Both the position numbers and the translations under genes were made by a program. From assembly GCA_036850905.1 (NCBI GenBank), contig CM072089.1:16625001-16689000 (forward strand): a stretch of DNA of 64,000 bases. The letters are read 5' to 3'. This stretch comes from Luffa acutangula (taxonomy: Eukaryota > Streptophyta > Magnoliopsida > Cucurbitales > Cucurbitaceae). The first letter of the stretch is position 1. Each line of letters opens with the position of its first letter. Below, piece by piece: positions 34,968-46,259 of the stretch. The notes under the pieces were generated by a model that was given only the letters and a program-made list of their open reading frames with translations, was not told the origin of the DNA and searched no databases.

Positions 34968-35325
34968 CCGCGCGTTCTGATTATGGAAAACCTAATAGCG
35001 TCGAGACGCTATTGTCACAGCGTCGAGACGCTGTGACCTATGCAACCCAAATTGATTAAGGAATCAGCTAGCGTCGAGACGCCACATGCTAGCGTCGCGA
35101 CGCTAGCTCTCGGCCAAGCCCACTTGGAAAAGCTTCCAACATGATTCTTTTCGGATCCTAAGCTTCTTTTGGCATCCCGAACACTCAATCAATCCCAATT
35201 TTACGTTTTAGCTCCAATAAACCAATTTGTACAAAATAAACATTAAAGCGCATTAAAATCGCCACAAATTACTCAAAGACTAACTAAAATGTACCGGGAA
35301 ACATAGCTCGCTATGCGCGCTATCA
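34968..35325 (-). repeat. E2 3' LTR, second part
   Basis: Continues the E2 LTR after TR-GAG1 (ACCGCGCGTTCTGATTATGG to ATGCGCGCTATCA). It contains palindromes near 34998, 35020, 35069 and 35092. The complement of the E2 purine tract (ATACCCCCAGACTTAAGC) follows. Confidence 0.85.
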
Positions 35326-37694
35326 AATACCCCCAGACTTAAGCTTTTGCTAGTCCTCGAGCAAACTAAAATCAAACATACAGTTGAAGAATGAATGCAA
35401 CAATCATGACTCAATCCTCAAGGCTCACAAGTTAAAAATCAATCAATCAAGAGACATGCACATAAGGCCAAATGAGGGAGACAAATCAAAAGTTTTCCAA
35501 ATTTAACTTGCACAAGCGAGATCTAACTTAACGAGACCAGACTCTACTAGCCCGAGATTGGATTACTAAACTCTCAACTCATCTTCCCTCTACACTAGCA
35601 CTAAGGATTCACTAACGAGTCAATGGAACAAATTAGTTTGTTTAGTCAATGGAACAAATTAGTTTGTTTTCCTCCATACTTAGGTGCTTATAATTGAAAA
35701 TTAAATCAAGCATTTATATGTGGCACTAGCTTTCACACACCTATTGCAGGGACCCTTAACCTGACTTTTCTCTGGTTGGCTGATAACTGCCCAAAAGGTA
35801 GCTATTTAAGCCTCATTTATATAAGGATTTGTGTGTCTTTTGTGCTTAATTGGGTTGGTTTTAGATAGACATTACATGTTTTAACCCATTTGGAAGAATG
35901 GAAGCTTTGGAAATCATTTTGTGCAGAATCTGTTGTTGGGCGACTTGAGGGAGCAAATTCTGTGCTGCAGCAAAACTGGGAGCAGAATTGCCACATCACA
36001 GCTCGTTAGCCAACTTCATGAATCGACTTCTGTTGAATTATTTTCGGGATAAAGGAACAAGTAGAGCCCTACACGTGTCCAAGTTGACCTAATTCAAGCC
36101 TCTTATCCTTCTATAAAAAGAAGTAGTCGTCCAAGTCAAAGTCATTTCACTTTTGGGAGAAAACATTCCATTCTTGTGATTATGGACATGCCTACTCAGA
36201 TTGTAGCAGGCGTTTCCATGCATATTATGAACTAAGTAGCTTTAGGTGTTGGTTAGGGAATATGTAGTTGTTGTGCTTCATCTCTAGTAATAATATTGAT
36301 TATTGCATCTTGGTTAATTGTTGTGCTTATTTCTATTTTATGCCCGCCTGGCCAGCCGGTATGAATACCTCTCTCTAGTTTCAGGGATGATTTAGAGAGT
36401 GTGTGGCGATTAACCACACTACGATCATTGTGATTGGTGAACGCCAGTGACTAAGCTAGGGATAGCCAGTTGCCTAGTGCTTGATCGGTTGTACTTCATT
36501 GGGGTTGAAACACATTCCAAAAGATCCGGAGTTCTGGGAGGAATCCGCTAATAATACTGCGAGAGTTTGCATGATCAATAATATTGCTAGAGCATCTTTT
36601 AAAACAATTACTAAAACCTAACCAGTGCCTGTCTCTAATCTGTCTGCCTATTTGTTTACTTGTTGTTCTGTCATTTACTTTGCTTTAGCATAATTCTTAT
36701 ATAACTCAATCATTTTTATTACCTTGAAACCATTAAAAGATTTGTACAAAATAGATAGAGTGGAAGCTAGTTCAAGCCTTGGATTGACAAATACTTATTA
36801 CTTGCTACGGACTGTGTATACTTGTACATGAATTCTAGAGTCTTTTTAGATCATAATTTTACTCACTCTAGGAACCCAACATTGGCCTAACTATCACAAC
36901 AGGGGTAGTTCTTTTTGCCTAAATCTTTATTACTCATTGCATACTGTGCACAGGCCATGGCATAATAATTTCTTTTCTTTCAAAAGTAAAGACAAGAGTG
37001 GTTTTTCTTTATGAGCATGACAAGCATATGTTCTTTTCTTTCCTCCTAAGCAAGATCAAACATGCTAATTTGCAAAAAAAAATAACTCTTTAGCTCTTCC
37101 CTACACCATTCGAGGTGACAACAAGCATATGAACCTAATAATTCGCTCCTAAGTATTCAAATCCAAATCTAGCCAAGACAAATACTCTACTCATGCAAGA
37201 CATCTCCTAGAAAAAGTTTATAAAGTCTCCCTTTTTGGGCACTCATGCGTACAACTCATCGAAAGCTTGAAAATTGACAAGAAAGCCTATCCTAGGAAAT
37301 CATAGTCATGCAAAAATAGCATCCAGAAAATAACCATATGCTCAATTCAAAGAAACTCAAAACTATAGCCCGAAGTCAGATGCTCAAGGGCTCCACAAAC
37401 ATGATATTCCACCCCCAAACTTAAAACATGCATTGTCCTCAATGTATAAAGAAAATAAGGCATAAACAAGCATGAGAACAATAAAAGAATAGGAGGAGTG
37501 AACAATACTGCCTTGGAATGATGGTGTCCTCTTTTATGGAAGCTTACAAGCAAAGGGGAAACTGGAACCAACACCTACAAAACAAAAACAAACAATAAAT
37601 CAAAAGAAAAAAGAAAAACACAACTAAACTTACTTGGGTTGCCTCCCATAAGCGCTTGTTTAACGTCAATAGCTCGACGTGCTCGTCCAGTCTG
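35326..37694 (-). other. E2 3' untranslated region, interrupted by a solo LTR
   Basis: Minus-strand counterpart of 32420-33664, with the same blocks in order: the GGGAGGCAACCC hairpin (37630-37668), the GTTGTCACC block (about 37110), GTTAGGCCAACC (split by the solo LTR at 35780/36882), GGTTAAGGGTCCCTGCAATA (about 35745-35765) and the purine tract (35326-35345). No gene. The frame at 37347-37574 is a shadow. Confidence 0.65.
35781..36881 (+). repeat. Solo LTR, Gypsy-A family (1101 bp), TSD TTGGC
   Basis: TGATAACTGCCCAAAAGG to CTCTAGGAACCCAACA, flanked by TTGGC at 35776-35780 and 36882-36886. It includes CACGTG (about 36073) and TATAAAA (about 36113) like its relatives. It lies in E2 in the opposite orientation. 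Confidence 0.92.
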
Positions 37695-38360
37695 TCAAGG
37701 CACATAAAAATTCTCGTATTTCTTTGTGCCCTTCTTTCTTGAATCAATATAACCAACGATCGCTAGCAAACTGGCTAGCTTCTCATGGGCTCCTGAAACA
37801 GAATTATTTATGGTATTTTTTACTAAAATAAGCATAAAAGGAGAAATATCAAAATAAAGAGACTCTGACTCTAAAACTGATGCGTGAGAATAGAAAAAGG
37901 AACAATCAAAATCTACAAAGGATGGAGAAGATAAATCAGACGAGGGTTGTTCAACCTCAAACTCTACCTCCCGAACTTCCTCTGTCACTGTAAGCTCATT
38001 TTCTTTTTCTTCCTCACAAACATGTTCTTGAAAGGTGCTACAACTCTCCAATTCTTCCCCACTATTCATGCAACTCACCCCTAACTGCTCATCCTTAGCA
38101 AGATCGAAAGAACTAAGCTCCTGAATGGATGCCAACGAATCATAGACCACATGACTCACTAGACATCCTATGGAAGTGGATCCCACCTCACTAACTTCCT
38201 TTGGGGTTTGAAGTCCTTTTATAATTTCATCAAATTTTAAACTCCTCGCTCTAGACTCCTCAATGTAATTTTGAACTATGCTTTCCAAGGAAGAATTTTC
38301 TTTTAAAGGGGGATAACTTGAAGATGAAAAATTGGAGTATGGTGTTGAATAAAAAGTCAT
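37695..38360 (-). CDS. E2 short ORF: gag linker remnant
   Basis: 221 codons, open. The start (MTFYSTPYSNFSSSSYPPLK) is followed by SSLESIVQNYIEESRARSLK, which resembles the gag linker of TR-GAG1 (KKLEDLVGAFIAESSNRTTK) and TR-GAG2 (NNLEEMVALFIKEQ). The rest is acidic and unlike any enzyme. The core gag domain and the protease are missing. The conserved hairpin block follows directly. Whether the peptide is made is unknown; it may simply be an undamaged leftover. Confidence 0.5.
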   Translation of the reverse strand: MTFYSTPYSNFSSSSYPPLKENSSLESIVQNYIEESRARSLKFDEIIKGLQTPKEVSEVGSTSIGCLVSHVVYDSLASIQELSSFDLAKDEQLGVSCMNSGEELESCSTFQEHVCEEEKENELTVTEEVREVEFEVEQPSSDLSSPSFVDFDCSFFYSHASVLESESLYFDISPFMLILVKNTINNSVSGAHEKLASLLAIVGYIDSRKKGTKKYENFYVP

Positions 38361-38633
38361 TCAAATCAATCAAAGCAACAATGATAACTAGGCTTCCAAT
38401 CAAAAAATAACCCAACAACAACAAAGGACTAAGACTCAAACAAAAAAGGAAAGAAAAAAATTTAATAACAAATAAGAAAAAAAACAAATAAGGAAAGATC
38501 TAAAATAGGAAACTAACAAATATGGAAAGAAAACAAATAAAGAAAAAAAATGCAATCTACCTAAAAAATAAAAATACACCCTAAATTAAGACCGAACAAT
38601 TTTTCCACAATATTAATTTAACTAAATATGCCA

Positions 38634-38652
38634 ATCCCCGGCAACGGCGCCA
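38634..38652 (-). other. Primer binding site, tRNA-Asp (E2)
   Basis: Plus strand AATCCCCGGCAACGGCGCCA region; its complement is TGGCGCCGTTGCCGGGGAT, as in TR-GAG1. It sits six bases inside the 5' LTR and confirms the minus orientation. Confidence 0.85.
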
Positions 38653-38658
38653 AAAACT

Positions 38659-39967
38659 TGATGTGCAAATTGCTTACCGCAAGTGTACGGGTCAAGTAAT
38701 AATATAGTGTTTTCGTGATTAAACGAGTGTCGTCCTCTGGATTGGTTTTCTAGCAAATTAAGTACCATGAATACTTTTGCTCAATTTTATTTAGAGGGCA
38801 AAACTTAATGAAAAAGATAAATTTAAAGACAAAAAGCATAAAATAAAGTGGAGACTCAAATGGAAAGACTCTTAGGGAATTGATTTCATTGATTAAGATT
38901 GAGGATTGATTAATAGGAATGAATTGACCATGCAATAATTCTACAAGCCAAGGAAACTTTTATCACGATTACCTCTCCCGAGTATAATTGATTCTCATGC
39001 AAATAACTAACTTGATATCCCTATCTAAGTTCATTAACATGCAAGGCATTATTCGATTCGGTCCTTGTTGTACTTCTAAAGTAATTCTAAATCCCGTCAC
39101 AAACTTAGAATTTCTACTTTAGTCATGCAATTAAACAACGTAAGTCTTACGCCAAATCCTCTCTTCCGAGTTAGATTCAACACTTAAATCATTCAATTAG
39201 TGATCAAGTAATTGAAAGCAATACACAAAATTGCATGCATAAAATAAAAGAACATTCATACCAAAAATCAATCCAACAAACTAAAAACAATTACATCAAA
39301 CCCTAAGACAAACAACTAGCAATTTGTAGTCTTTGAACCACAAACACTAATTGCAAGAAAATTCATAAAAGCTACAAGAATTAAGGGAAAGAGAAAGGAA
39401 AACTCGAATCCGCTAACACCGCACGTCCCCATCATGATCTCCACGTCATCTCGCTTGATTCCCGCTCCTTGGCCTTGCCTTTAGCTCCCACAAAAGATCT
39501 CTAGTCGAAATTAGGGCTAAAATCTCATCAATTGGACTCTCCAAATCCGTAGCGGAAAAGAAGATTATATAGAAAATCTGCCGATAGCTTCGTGACACTG
39601 TGCCTTTACCGCGCGTTCTGATTATGGAAAACCCGATAGCATCGAGACGCTATTGTCACAGCGTCTCGACGTTGTGACCTATGCAGCCAAAATTGATTAA
39701 GGAATCAGCTAGCGTCGAGACGCCACAAAGCTAGCGTCGCGAAGCTAGCTCTCGGCCAAGCCCACATGGAAAAGCTTCCAACATGATTCTTTTTGGATCT
39801 TTAGCTTCTTTTGGCATCCCGAACACTCGATCAATCCCAATTTCACGTTTTAGCTCCAATAAACCAATTTCTACAAAATAAACATTAAAGTGCATTAAAA
39901 TCGCCACAAATTACTAAAAGACTAACTAAAATGTACCGGGAAACATAGCTCGCTATGCGCGCTATCA
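38659..39967 (-). repeat. E2 5' LTR (1309 bp)
   Basis: TGATGTGCAAATTGC to ATGCGCGCTATCA. It keeps the empty TR-GAG1 target (39601-39620). Some palindromes are decayed relative to the other LTR (AGCATCGAGACGCT, AGCGTCTCGACGTT, AGCGTCGCGAAGCT). Confidence 0.9.
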
Positions 39968-40300
39968 CTCTCTTGTTGATTTCTCATCCCCTTTCCAGAA
40001 AATGGTTGGATCCCACAATCCAAACCTCAAGAATCCAGAGCACAGTGGGTGCTCTTTGATGGTGGTGTTCGTTGGACGAATCGTTCGTGTTTTTGGAGCA
40101 TTGTGTAGAGAAGTGTTATGGTCTTCAACAAGTAAGTCTCGAAAACTCTAAATTGTTTAGAACAAGCATGCTTAATCTGTTTAAATTATAGAAGAGGTTC
40201 TATAATTTTAAAGCCAATGTACCGGTGTTTTTCGTTTTAAACCAATTAACAACGATCGTTCTGATAAACGCTTCCGTTGCCAAGGAATTTCAATCCTTCA
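39968..40300 (+). repeat. LTR-C: solo copia LTR, right part
   Basis: Resumes after the CTCTC duplication and ends GGAATTTCAATCCTTCA at 40300. The TSD CGAGT follows. The frame at 40225-40431 crosses the LTR boundary and is not a gene. Confidence 0.85.
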
Positions 40301-40581
40301 CGAGTTGGACAAGTGCATTTCTTATGTCCTTCTTGCTTACACAAACCACATCGCACCTTTGTACGAGCTTCTCGTCAATCCATCTCATTATGAATTCGTG
40401 TAGTTTTTGTGCGGTACCTCAATTGGAATGAAGTCCCATTCAACCTGAGTTATTGGATTGTAGTGTGCAACAACCATCTACCAATACGAAAGTTCTTCAT
40501 ATGATTTTTCCCAATCACCAAATACTTTAACCAAAGCTTTTCGTTTAGCTTGCCATACATGTTTGTAATTAACACTATAAC
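40301..40581 (-). pseudogene. MULE transposase, post-N-terminal segment and C-terminal zinc knuckle
   Basis: On the minus strand, directly after the N-terminal part at 48009-48612, the frame gives NYKHVWQAKRKALVKVFGDW and EKSYEELSYW, then a stop, then VVAHYNPITQVEWDFIP. These are typical of MuDR-type transposases just before the catalytic domain. The sequence then jumps to a C-terminal piece with CGLCKQEGHKKCTC (CX2CX4HX4C, 40301-40345). The DDE catalytic and SWIM regions are missing, so this is an internally deleted transposase. Confidence 0.75.
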
Positions 40582-41989
40582 TGATAGCGAGCAGAAATGT
40601 CGCTATTTTAGCCTCAAATTATTAAGCTTTTTGGTGCTTTAATCGTGATTTTAATGAATATATTTATTGAATTTTGTTATTTTGTCTTTAGGAGCACAAA
40701 TGGTGAATTTGGGAGAAAAAGAGCCAAAAATTGAAGTAATTTTAGCCCAAATCAAAGCTTAATGCAATTGGTGGCCCAAAGAAGGCATCCATAAAGAATA
40801 CACCAAGAAGAAATGAAGAAGAAGGCCCAAAAATCAGCCCAAAAGGAAGCTGATTTTCTGTAAAATCTGGACAGCGTCGAGACGCTTAGCAAGGCAGCGT
40901 CGCGACGCTGCCCTTTCTTGTTGCCCAAGCCGCGTGCGCAGCAGCGTCGCGACGCTTGGCAAGGCAGCGTCGCGACGCTACCCCTTTTCCAGGCCTATAA
41001 ATAGGCGCCCTTGGTGCCTCATTTTCTCATCAATCATCAATCAATCATTACTCACTCATTCCTTCCTCTCCTAAGACTCCTTTTTTGGAGCCCCTCTCAA
41101 GGCTTTTGAGCCTTTTTGAGAGGGTTCTTCTAGTGGGAATTTTTGGGGAATTTTTGGGAGCAATCTAGAGGCTCGAGGAGTAGTCAGCGGGGGCTCCAAG
41201 CGTCAGCAAGGGGTTTTTCGACGGTCAATTCCTTTTCCTTTATGCCTTTTAATATGCGTTCCCTTGTAATTATTGTGAATATTATGTGTAGCTAAACCCC
41301 AATTTGGGGTCTTGAAATGAAATGATAGCGGAAATATTGTTATAATTTCTTGTCTCTTGCCCATGTCCTAATTATTTGTATGGATGTGCTTAATGCTTTA
41401 CTCAATCTGGCCAATTGTGTAATGATTCGATTCTTAATGGAAACTCGACGGAGAGAAATTAGGATAGATCATAATCCATGCAACTAGTTTAATTGCCCGT
41501 TGTGACACCGGGATTAGTTGATTAAACTTAGATTCCTAAAATGAATCAGAGCGTAATAATTAATGATTTTTAATAGCGCTAAGGACACTTAGGTTGTTAA
41601 AATGAATTAATTACAATTAGGGGAAACCGACAGGAGAACCTATGTGATTAACGGAGATTCTAGGTTTATAATTAGTTGGGCAATGAGATAGGATAATTGT
41701 AGCAATTATTTAGCTAATCATTGATTTTCAAGACCCCTCTTCCCATTTCAAGAAAACTCTTTCTCCACATTTTATTTCTGATTGATCAATTTGTTTTTAT
41801 TTAATCATTTTAAATTAAATCTTCTTATTTCATGAACGTGGTTCCTAAATATTATTTCACCTAAGTATTTTCAGTGCTCAAGAGAATTTTAATTAATTGC
41901 TTAAGTTTCGCTTCGCCTCCCTGAGGATTCAATACTCGGAATACTTTCCGTTTTATATTACTTGTGGCCCGTGCACTTTGCGGTCACCA
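40582..41989 (+). repeat. TR-GAG2 5' LTR (1408 bp)
   Basis: TGATAGCGAGCAGAAATG to CTTTGCGGTCACCA. It has four AGCGTC-NN-GACGCT palindromes at 40873, 40896, 40943 and 40966, then TATAAATA at 40995-41002, so the cluster sits just upstream of the promoter core. Confidence 0.93.
40995..41002 (+). promoter_or_regulatory. TATA box of TR-GAG2 5' LTR
   Basis: TATAAATA within the GC-rich inverted context GGCCTATAAATAGGCGCC, 16 bp after the last palindrome. Transcription should start about 30 bp downstream. Confidence 0.6.
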
Positions 41990-41995
41990 AGTTTT

Positions 41996-42013
41996 TGGCG
42001 CCGTTGCCGGGGA
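41996..42013 (+). other. Primer binding site, tRNA-Asp (TR-GAG2)
   Basis: TGGCGCCGTTGCCGGGGA, six bases after the LTR end. Confidence 0.87.
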
Positions 42014-42165
42014 GGCTTGATTTTTAAGCAAAAATTAATTTTTCTTGACATCGAAAAGAAAAGGGTAAATGGTAATTTAGGTGTAAATATTTTTCCTTCA
42101 TCGTTTTGTGAATATTATTTTATTTTTATTTTTTGTTTGGTTCTTTTGTTATCTGGGAGCATTGC

Positions 42166-45100
42166 ATGCGAAGAAACAAGGTGGTTGATCTGTTTCCGTT
42201 AGATCTTGAGATTAACAGGACTCTAAAATTCATTAGAAGAGAAAAAAGATTAACAGAAACGATGGCCCACCAAGAAGAAGCTCCCAAAGCAATTAGAGAT
42301 TTTCTGCAGCCAGTTCTTCCTACCGAAAATTCTGGGATTGTTTACGCCCCCATCCAAGCTACAAATTTTGAGCTAAAAACAGGGTTGATTCAGATGGCGC
42401 GCGATAACTCGTTCAAGGGACATCCTTCCGAGGACCCTCACTCTCATCTGCGATCATTCCTAGAAATATGTGGGACAGTAAAGATGAACGGAGTTCCGGC
42501 CGACGCGATCAGCTTGAGGCTATTTCCATTTTCTCTACAGGATAAAGCAAAAGATTGGCTCGAATCAGTCGAGACGGGCAGCATTAGTACTTGGGACGAG
42601 CTTGCCCAGGCTTTTCTGACAAATTTTTTTCCACCAGCTAAGACTACCAAGCTGCGGACTGAAATTGGAACATTCAGACAGCTTGACGAGGAGCAGTTGT
42701 ACGAAGCTTGGGAAAGATATAAGGAAATGCTTAGGCGATGCCCCCAACATGGATATCCTGATTGGCTTCAGGTACAGTTATTCTATAATGGATTAAACTC
42801 CTCCACGAAGACAGTCCTAGACACATCAGCAGGAGGGAGTTTTCTTTCAAAAACAGTAACAGAAGCCAAGGACCTGCTTGAGGAAATGGCGGCAACAAGT
42901 TATCAATGGCCGACGGAGAGAGGAACAGTTACAAAGAAGGCTGGATTGTATGAATTAGATGAGTCAAGTTCACTGAAAGCGCAACTGGCATCTCTGACCA
43001 ATGCACTAAACAAATTGACGTCATCAGAGGTGGTTAAGTCCATTTCCACCTTAGCTGAAGGTCATTCGAAGAAAGAAGGTCAAGATGTGGAAGAAGTTCA
43101 ATACATAGGAAATAGATCATATACTCAAGGAGTACCGAACTTCTACCACCCCAGTCTGCGCAATCACGAGAACTTCTCATATGCGAATACAAAGAATGTT
43201 TTGCAGCCACCCCCAGGTTTTGCATCAACGAGTACTCCTGAAAAGAAAAATAATCTGGAGGAGATGGTGGCTTTATTCATCAAGGAACAAAGAATACTAA
43301 ATGTAAATCTCCAGACATCAGTAAACAACCACGACGCAGCTCTGAAGAATATGGAAGTGCAGATAGGTCAGATTGCTTCAGCAGTAAATGCCCTTCAAAA
43401 GGGAAAATTTCCAAGTGATACTGAGCCTAACCCGAAAGAGCAGTGTAAGATGGTGGTTTTGAGAAGTGGCAGAAGACTGGAGGACAGTTCAGAGAAGAAA
43501 AAGGAAGAAGAAAAGAGAAGGGATGAAGATGAAGGGGCTGAGGCACAAAAAGCCTCCTCTGAAAGGTTCCAACATCCTCCCAACTCTATTGAATTAAAAT
43601 GTGATTTTTCTAACAGCTTTGCAGGTAAAAAAGAAGAAGAGAAGCAGAATGACAAAGAAAAGATGATTGAGGAAGAAGTGGTTCCATGCAACCACCATGA
43701 CAGAGGTTCGCATATTAGCCCACCCAAGCGGAGGGGCGAATGTCCAACCTTTGATTACAGGGAGTTACCTTTTCCTCAAAGATTTAAGAATGTCAAATTA
43801 GATGAACAATTTCAAAAATTTTTAGAAATGTTTAAAAAGTTGACTGTGAATATTCCATTGGTAGAAGCTTTGTATAATATGCCGAATTATGGAAAATTCA
43901 TGAAGGAAATGCTTTCTAAAAAGAAAAGTCTGAAAAAAGAAGTTTTTAATTTATCTGAGAGTAGCAGTACCATTATTTCTGGTAGGATACCCTCTAAGCA
44001 GAAAGAACCAGGGAGTTTTACTGTTCCCTGCACCATAGGAGAAGTATCCTTCGATAGGGCTTTGTGTGATTTAGGAGCAAGTATAAATTTGATGCCCTAC
44101 TCTGTGTACAGGAAGATTGGTTTATCAGGTATGACAGACACTGACGTCACTCTCCAGCTTGCTGATAGATCGATTACCCACCCGATGGGTGTTGTGGAGG
44201 ACGTGTTGGTGAAAGTCAACAAATTCATCTTCCCTGTAGATTTCGTGGTGCTGGACATGAAGGAGGACAAAGAAGTGCCAATTATCTTAGGCAGACCTTT
44301 CCTAGCCACTGGTAAGGCTGAGATTAGCGTGCATACAGGTAAGCTTACCTTGAACATTGATGATGAAAAAGTCGTGTTTAGTATTTTTGGCCAAGATGAA
44401 TCTGTTTGTAGTTTGCATACATGTTTTTCTGTTGGGCCTGAATACTTGACTGATGATGATGAAGAGGTAGACTATAATCTTGGCCTAGGCCTAGGAGAAA
44501 TGCTTGTTGATAATATGGATTTTGATCATGATGCATATATGGATGATCCTCTGTTTGAAAATGACTTGGATCTGCCTGACTTCGAAAATGAATTAGACTT
44601 GCCTGCTTGTGAAAATGAAAGATCTGCAGTTGATGATTTACCTTCCTTTGAAAATGAATTAGAATTGCCTGAAATGAATAATTTTGATAATGATATTGAT
44701 TTGCCTGACATTGAGCATGAACATAAAAGGCATAAAAAAGATTGCTCGATAGATAATTTTGAGTCTGACCATGATTACAGTGAATCTATTGAGTCTGATC
44801 TTGACATTCCTGAATGCATGAATCCTGACAATGTGAATACTTTCTTTTCATGTCCTGATGATGTGTATAGAATAGAATCTGACCCAGAAGAACTTGAATC
44901 TGTGCATAGTATAGAATCTGATCCTGAAATTCTTGAATTCTTTAATTCTTCTGATGATGAGTCATATGATAGCTTAGTTGAATCATTTTTTAATTCTGAG
45001 TCTGAAGGATCTAATGAGCATGTAGATATTTTCTCTGATGAATGGACTGGCATGATTGATAGGCCATCTCTAGATCCTAGACCAGTAGACATTATAACGC

Positions 45101-45315
45101 TTGATGACTCTGTTAACAATTGTTTTGAAAATAGAGATTTAGAAAAGAGATTTGATGCAGCAGATTATTTTCTGAAATGTTATTATGAAAATCTCTTTAG
45201 TGAAGATGGGCCAGGGGAAAGTTTTTTTTCTCCCCTGTTTGTAGTTTGCAATTCGGTGCGTGATTTCTTGCAGGGCCCGGAGGATGATGAAAATTTTTAT
45301 TTTGAGCCTCCGTAA
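42166..45315 (+). CDS. TR-GAG2 gag-protease polyprotein with long acidic tail
   Basis: Intact frame; I choose ATG 42166 (MRRNKVVDLFPLDLEINRTL), the usual leader of this family, although the frame is open from 42133. The gag domain spans about residues 60-230 (SHLRSFLEICGTVKMNGVPA, LFPFSLQDKAKDWLESV, EEQLYEAWERYKEMLRRCPQ). The linker is rich in Glu and Lys. The protease-like domain spans about residues 615-740 (RALCDLGASINLMPYSV, VPIILGRPFLATGKAEI). After it come about 300 very acidic residues with repeats of the form FENDLDLPD, FENELDLPAC, FENELELPEM and FDNDIDLPDIE, then repeats of IESDPE. No reverse transcriptase or integrase follows. The tail stands where pol would begin and has no known function. 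Confidence 0.9.
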   Translation: MRRNKVVDLFPLDLEINRTLKFIRREKRLTETMAHQEEAPKAIRDFLQPVLPTENSGIVYAPIQATNFELKTGLIQMARDNSFKGHPSEDPHSHLRSFLEICGTVKMNGVPADAISLRLFPFSLQDKAKDWLESVETGSISTWDELAQAFLTNFFPPAKTTKLRTEIGTFRQLDEEQLYEAWERYKEMLRRCPQHGYPDWLQVQLFYNGLNSSTKTVLDTSAGGSFLSKTVTEAKDLLEEMAATSYQWPTERGTVTKKAGLYELDESSSLKAQLASLTNALNKLTSSEVVKSISTLAEGHSKKEGQDVEEVQYIGNRSYTQGVPNFYHPSLRNHENFSYANTKNVLQPPPGFASTSTPEKKNNLEEMVALFIKEQRILNVNLQTSVNNHDAALKNMEVQIGQIASAVNALQKGKFPSDTEPNPKEQCKMVVLRSGRRLEDSSEKKKEEEKRRDEDEGAEAQKASSERFQHPPNSIELKCDFSNSFAGKKEEEKQNDKEKMIEEEVVPCNHHDRGSHISPPKRRGECPTFDYRELPFPQRFKNVKLDEQFQKFLEMFKKLTVNIPLVEALYNMPNYGKFMKEMLSKKKSLKKEVFNLSESSSTIISGRIPSKQKEPGSFTVPCTIGEVSFDRALCDLGASINLMPYSVYRKIGLSGMTDTDVTLQLADRSITHPMGVVEDVLVKVNKFIFPVDFVVLDMKEDKEVPIILGRPFLATGKAEISVHTGKLTLNIDDEKVVFSIFGQDESVCSLHTCFSVGPEYLTDDDEEVDYNLGLGLGEMLVDNMDFDHDAYMDDPLFENDLDLPDFENELDLPACENERSAVDDLPSFENELELPEMNNFDNDIDLPDIEHEHKRHKKDCSIDNFESDHDYSESIESDLDIPECMNPDNVNTFFSCPDDVYRIESDPEELESVHSIESDPEILEFFNSSDDESYDSLVESFFNSESEGSNEHVDIFSDEWTGMIDRPSLDPRPVDIITLDDSVNNCFENRDLEKRFDAADYFLKCYYENLFSEDGPGESFFSPLFVVCNSVRDFLQGPEDDENFYFEPP

Positions 45316-46217
45316 GCGTGTCGAGCCTAGTCTAGCTAAAGACGTTAAAGAAAGCGCTGCTTGGGAGGCAACCCAAGGATTAAAGTAGTTAGTTGTTTTT
45401 GCGGTAAATAATTTTCTTTGCTCTGTGATCCAATTTTGTTTTGCAGGATCACCTTAGCAAATCCCGAAATCCCACATTTCCCATTTTTCATGGATCCAAA
45501 GGAAGAGGATGAAGCGCTCCTAGCTCAGGGAAGTCTCAGTATCTCTCTTTATGCTTTTCTGTTTTAAAACATTGGGGACAATGTTTAGTTTAAGTTTGGG
45601 GGGGGAGGCTTCTGCTGTGTTGAGCATATTTAAATTCTGTTGGATGCATGAATAGATAGCCATGATAGCCAAGGATGTGATTTTTGAAATTTTGGGAGAA
45701 AATGGTTTATATGATTGTGGAATCTGGGAGCACGGCAGAAATTGTGAAATTTTAAAATTTTTTGATACTTAGTTTTGATGTCTAAAGCATGCAATCGTCT
45801 TATCTAATGACGTCTTTGAAAATCTAGATTCTTATTATGGTTTTCAAAGTTGTTGTCACCCCGATAGGCTTAGTTTCTAATATCAGGAAGTTCATGCTTG
45901 ATTGCTCTAAAGAACTAGGTAGGAAAAAATGCTATGCCTGCTGAGAGAAAAGCAAAAGCAACAAAAGAAAAATGTGAGAAAAAGAAAATCTGTTGAAAAA
46001 AAAAGAATTTTTGCTTGCTCAAAAGAAAAAAGCCTAGGGGTAAAAAGAGCTACCTGCGGTGTGATCAGTTAGGCCAACCAAAGAATAAAATTCGGGTTAA
46101 GGGTCCCTGCACTGTAGTGTGAAAGCTAGTACCATTAGATATCAAAATGCAAGTTTGGGGGAGGAGCAAAAAGAAAAAGAAGAGAAAAAGAAAAATCATG
46201 TGAGAATTCTGCTCCCC

Positions 46218-46259
<42 letters not shown>

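Larger units (their letters stand above)
27336..39967 (-). mobile_element. E2: non-autonomous Athila-related element, minus strand, TSD CTCTC
   Basis: CTCTC at 27331-27335 and 39968-39972 flanks it. On the minus strand: 5' LTR 39967-38659, tRNA-Asp primer site 38652-38634, a short ORF (38360-37695), a 3' region with purine tract, and a 3' LTR (35325-34968 plus 28305-27336) split by TR-GAG1. A solo Gypsy-A LTR (35781-36881) interrupts the interior. Without insertions the interior is only about 2.2 kb and has no protease, reverse transcriptase or integrase. The 3' region is homologous to that of TR-GAG1, so E2 is a deletion derivative of the same kind of element. Confidence 0.85.

Noticed and set aside
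46221..46257. Long A homopolymer as the tail of a retroposed gene
   Set aside because: It lies inside the TR-GAG2 3' UTR between conserved blocks, with no TSD or gene upstream; likely microsatellite growth, and its length may be unreliable.
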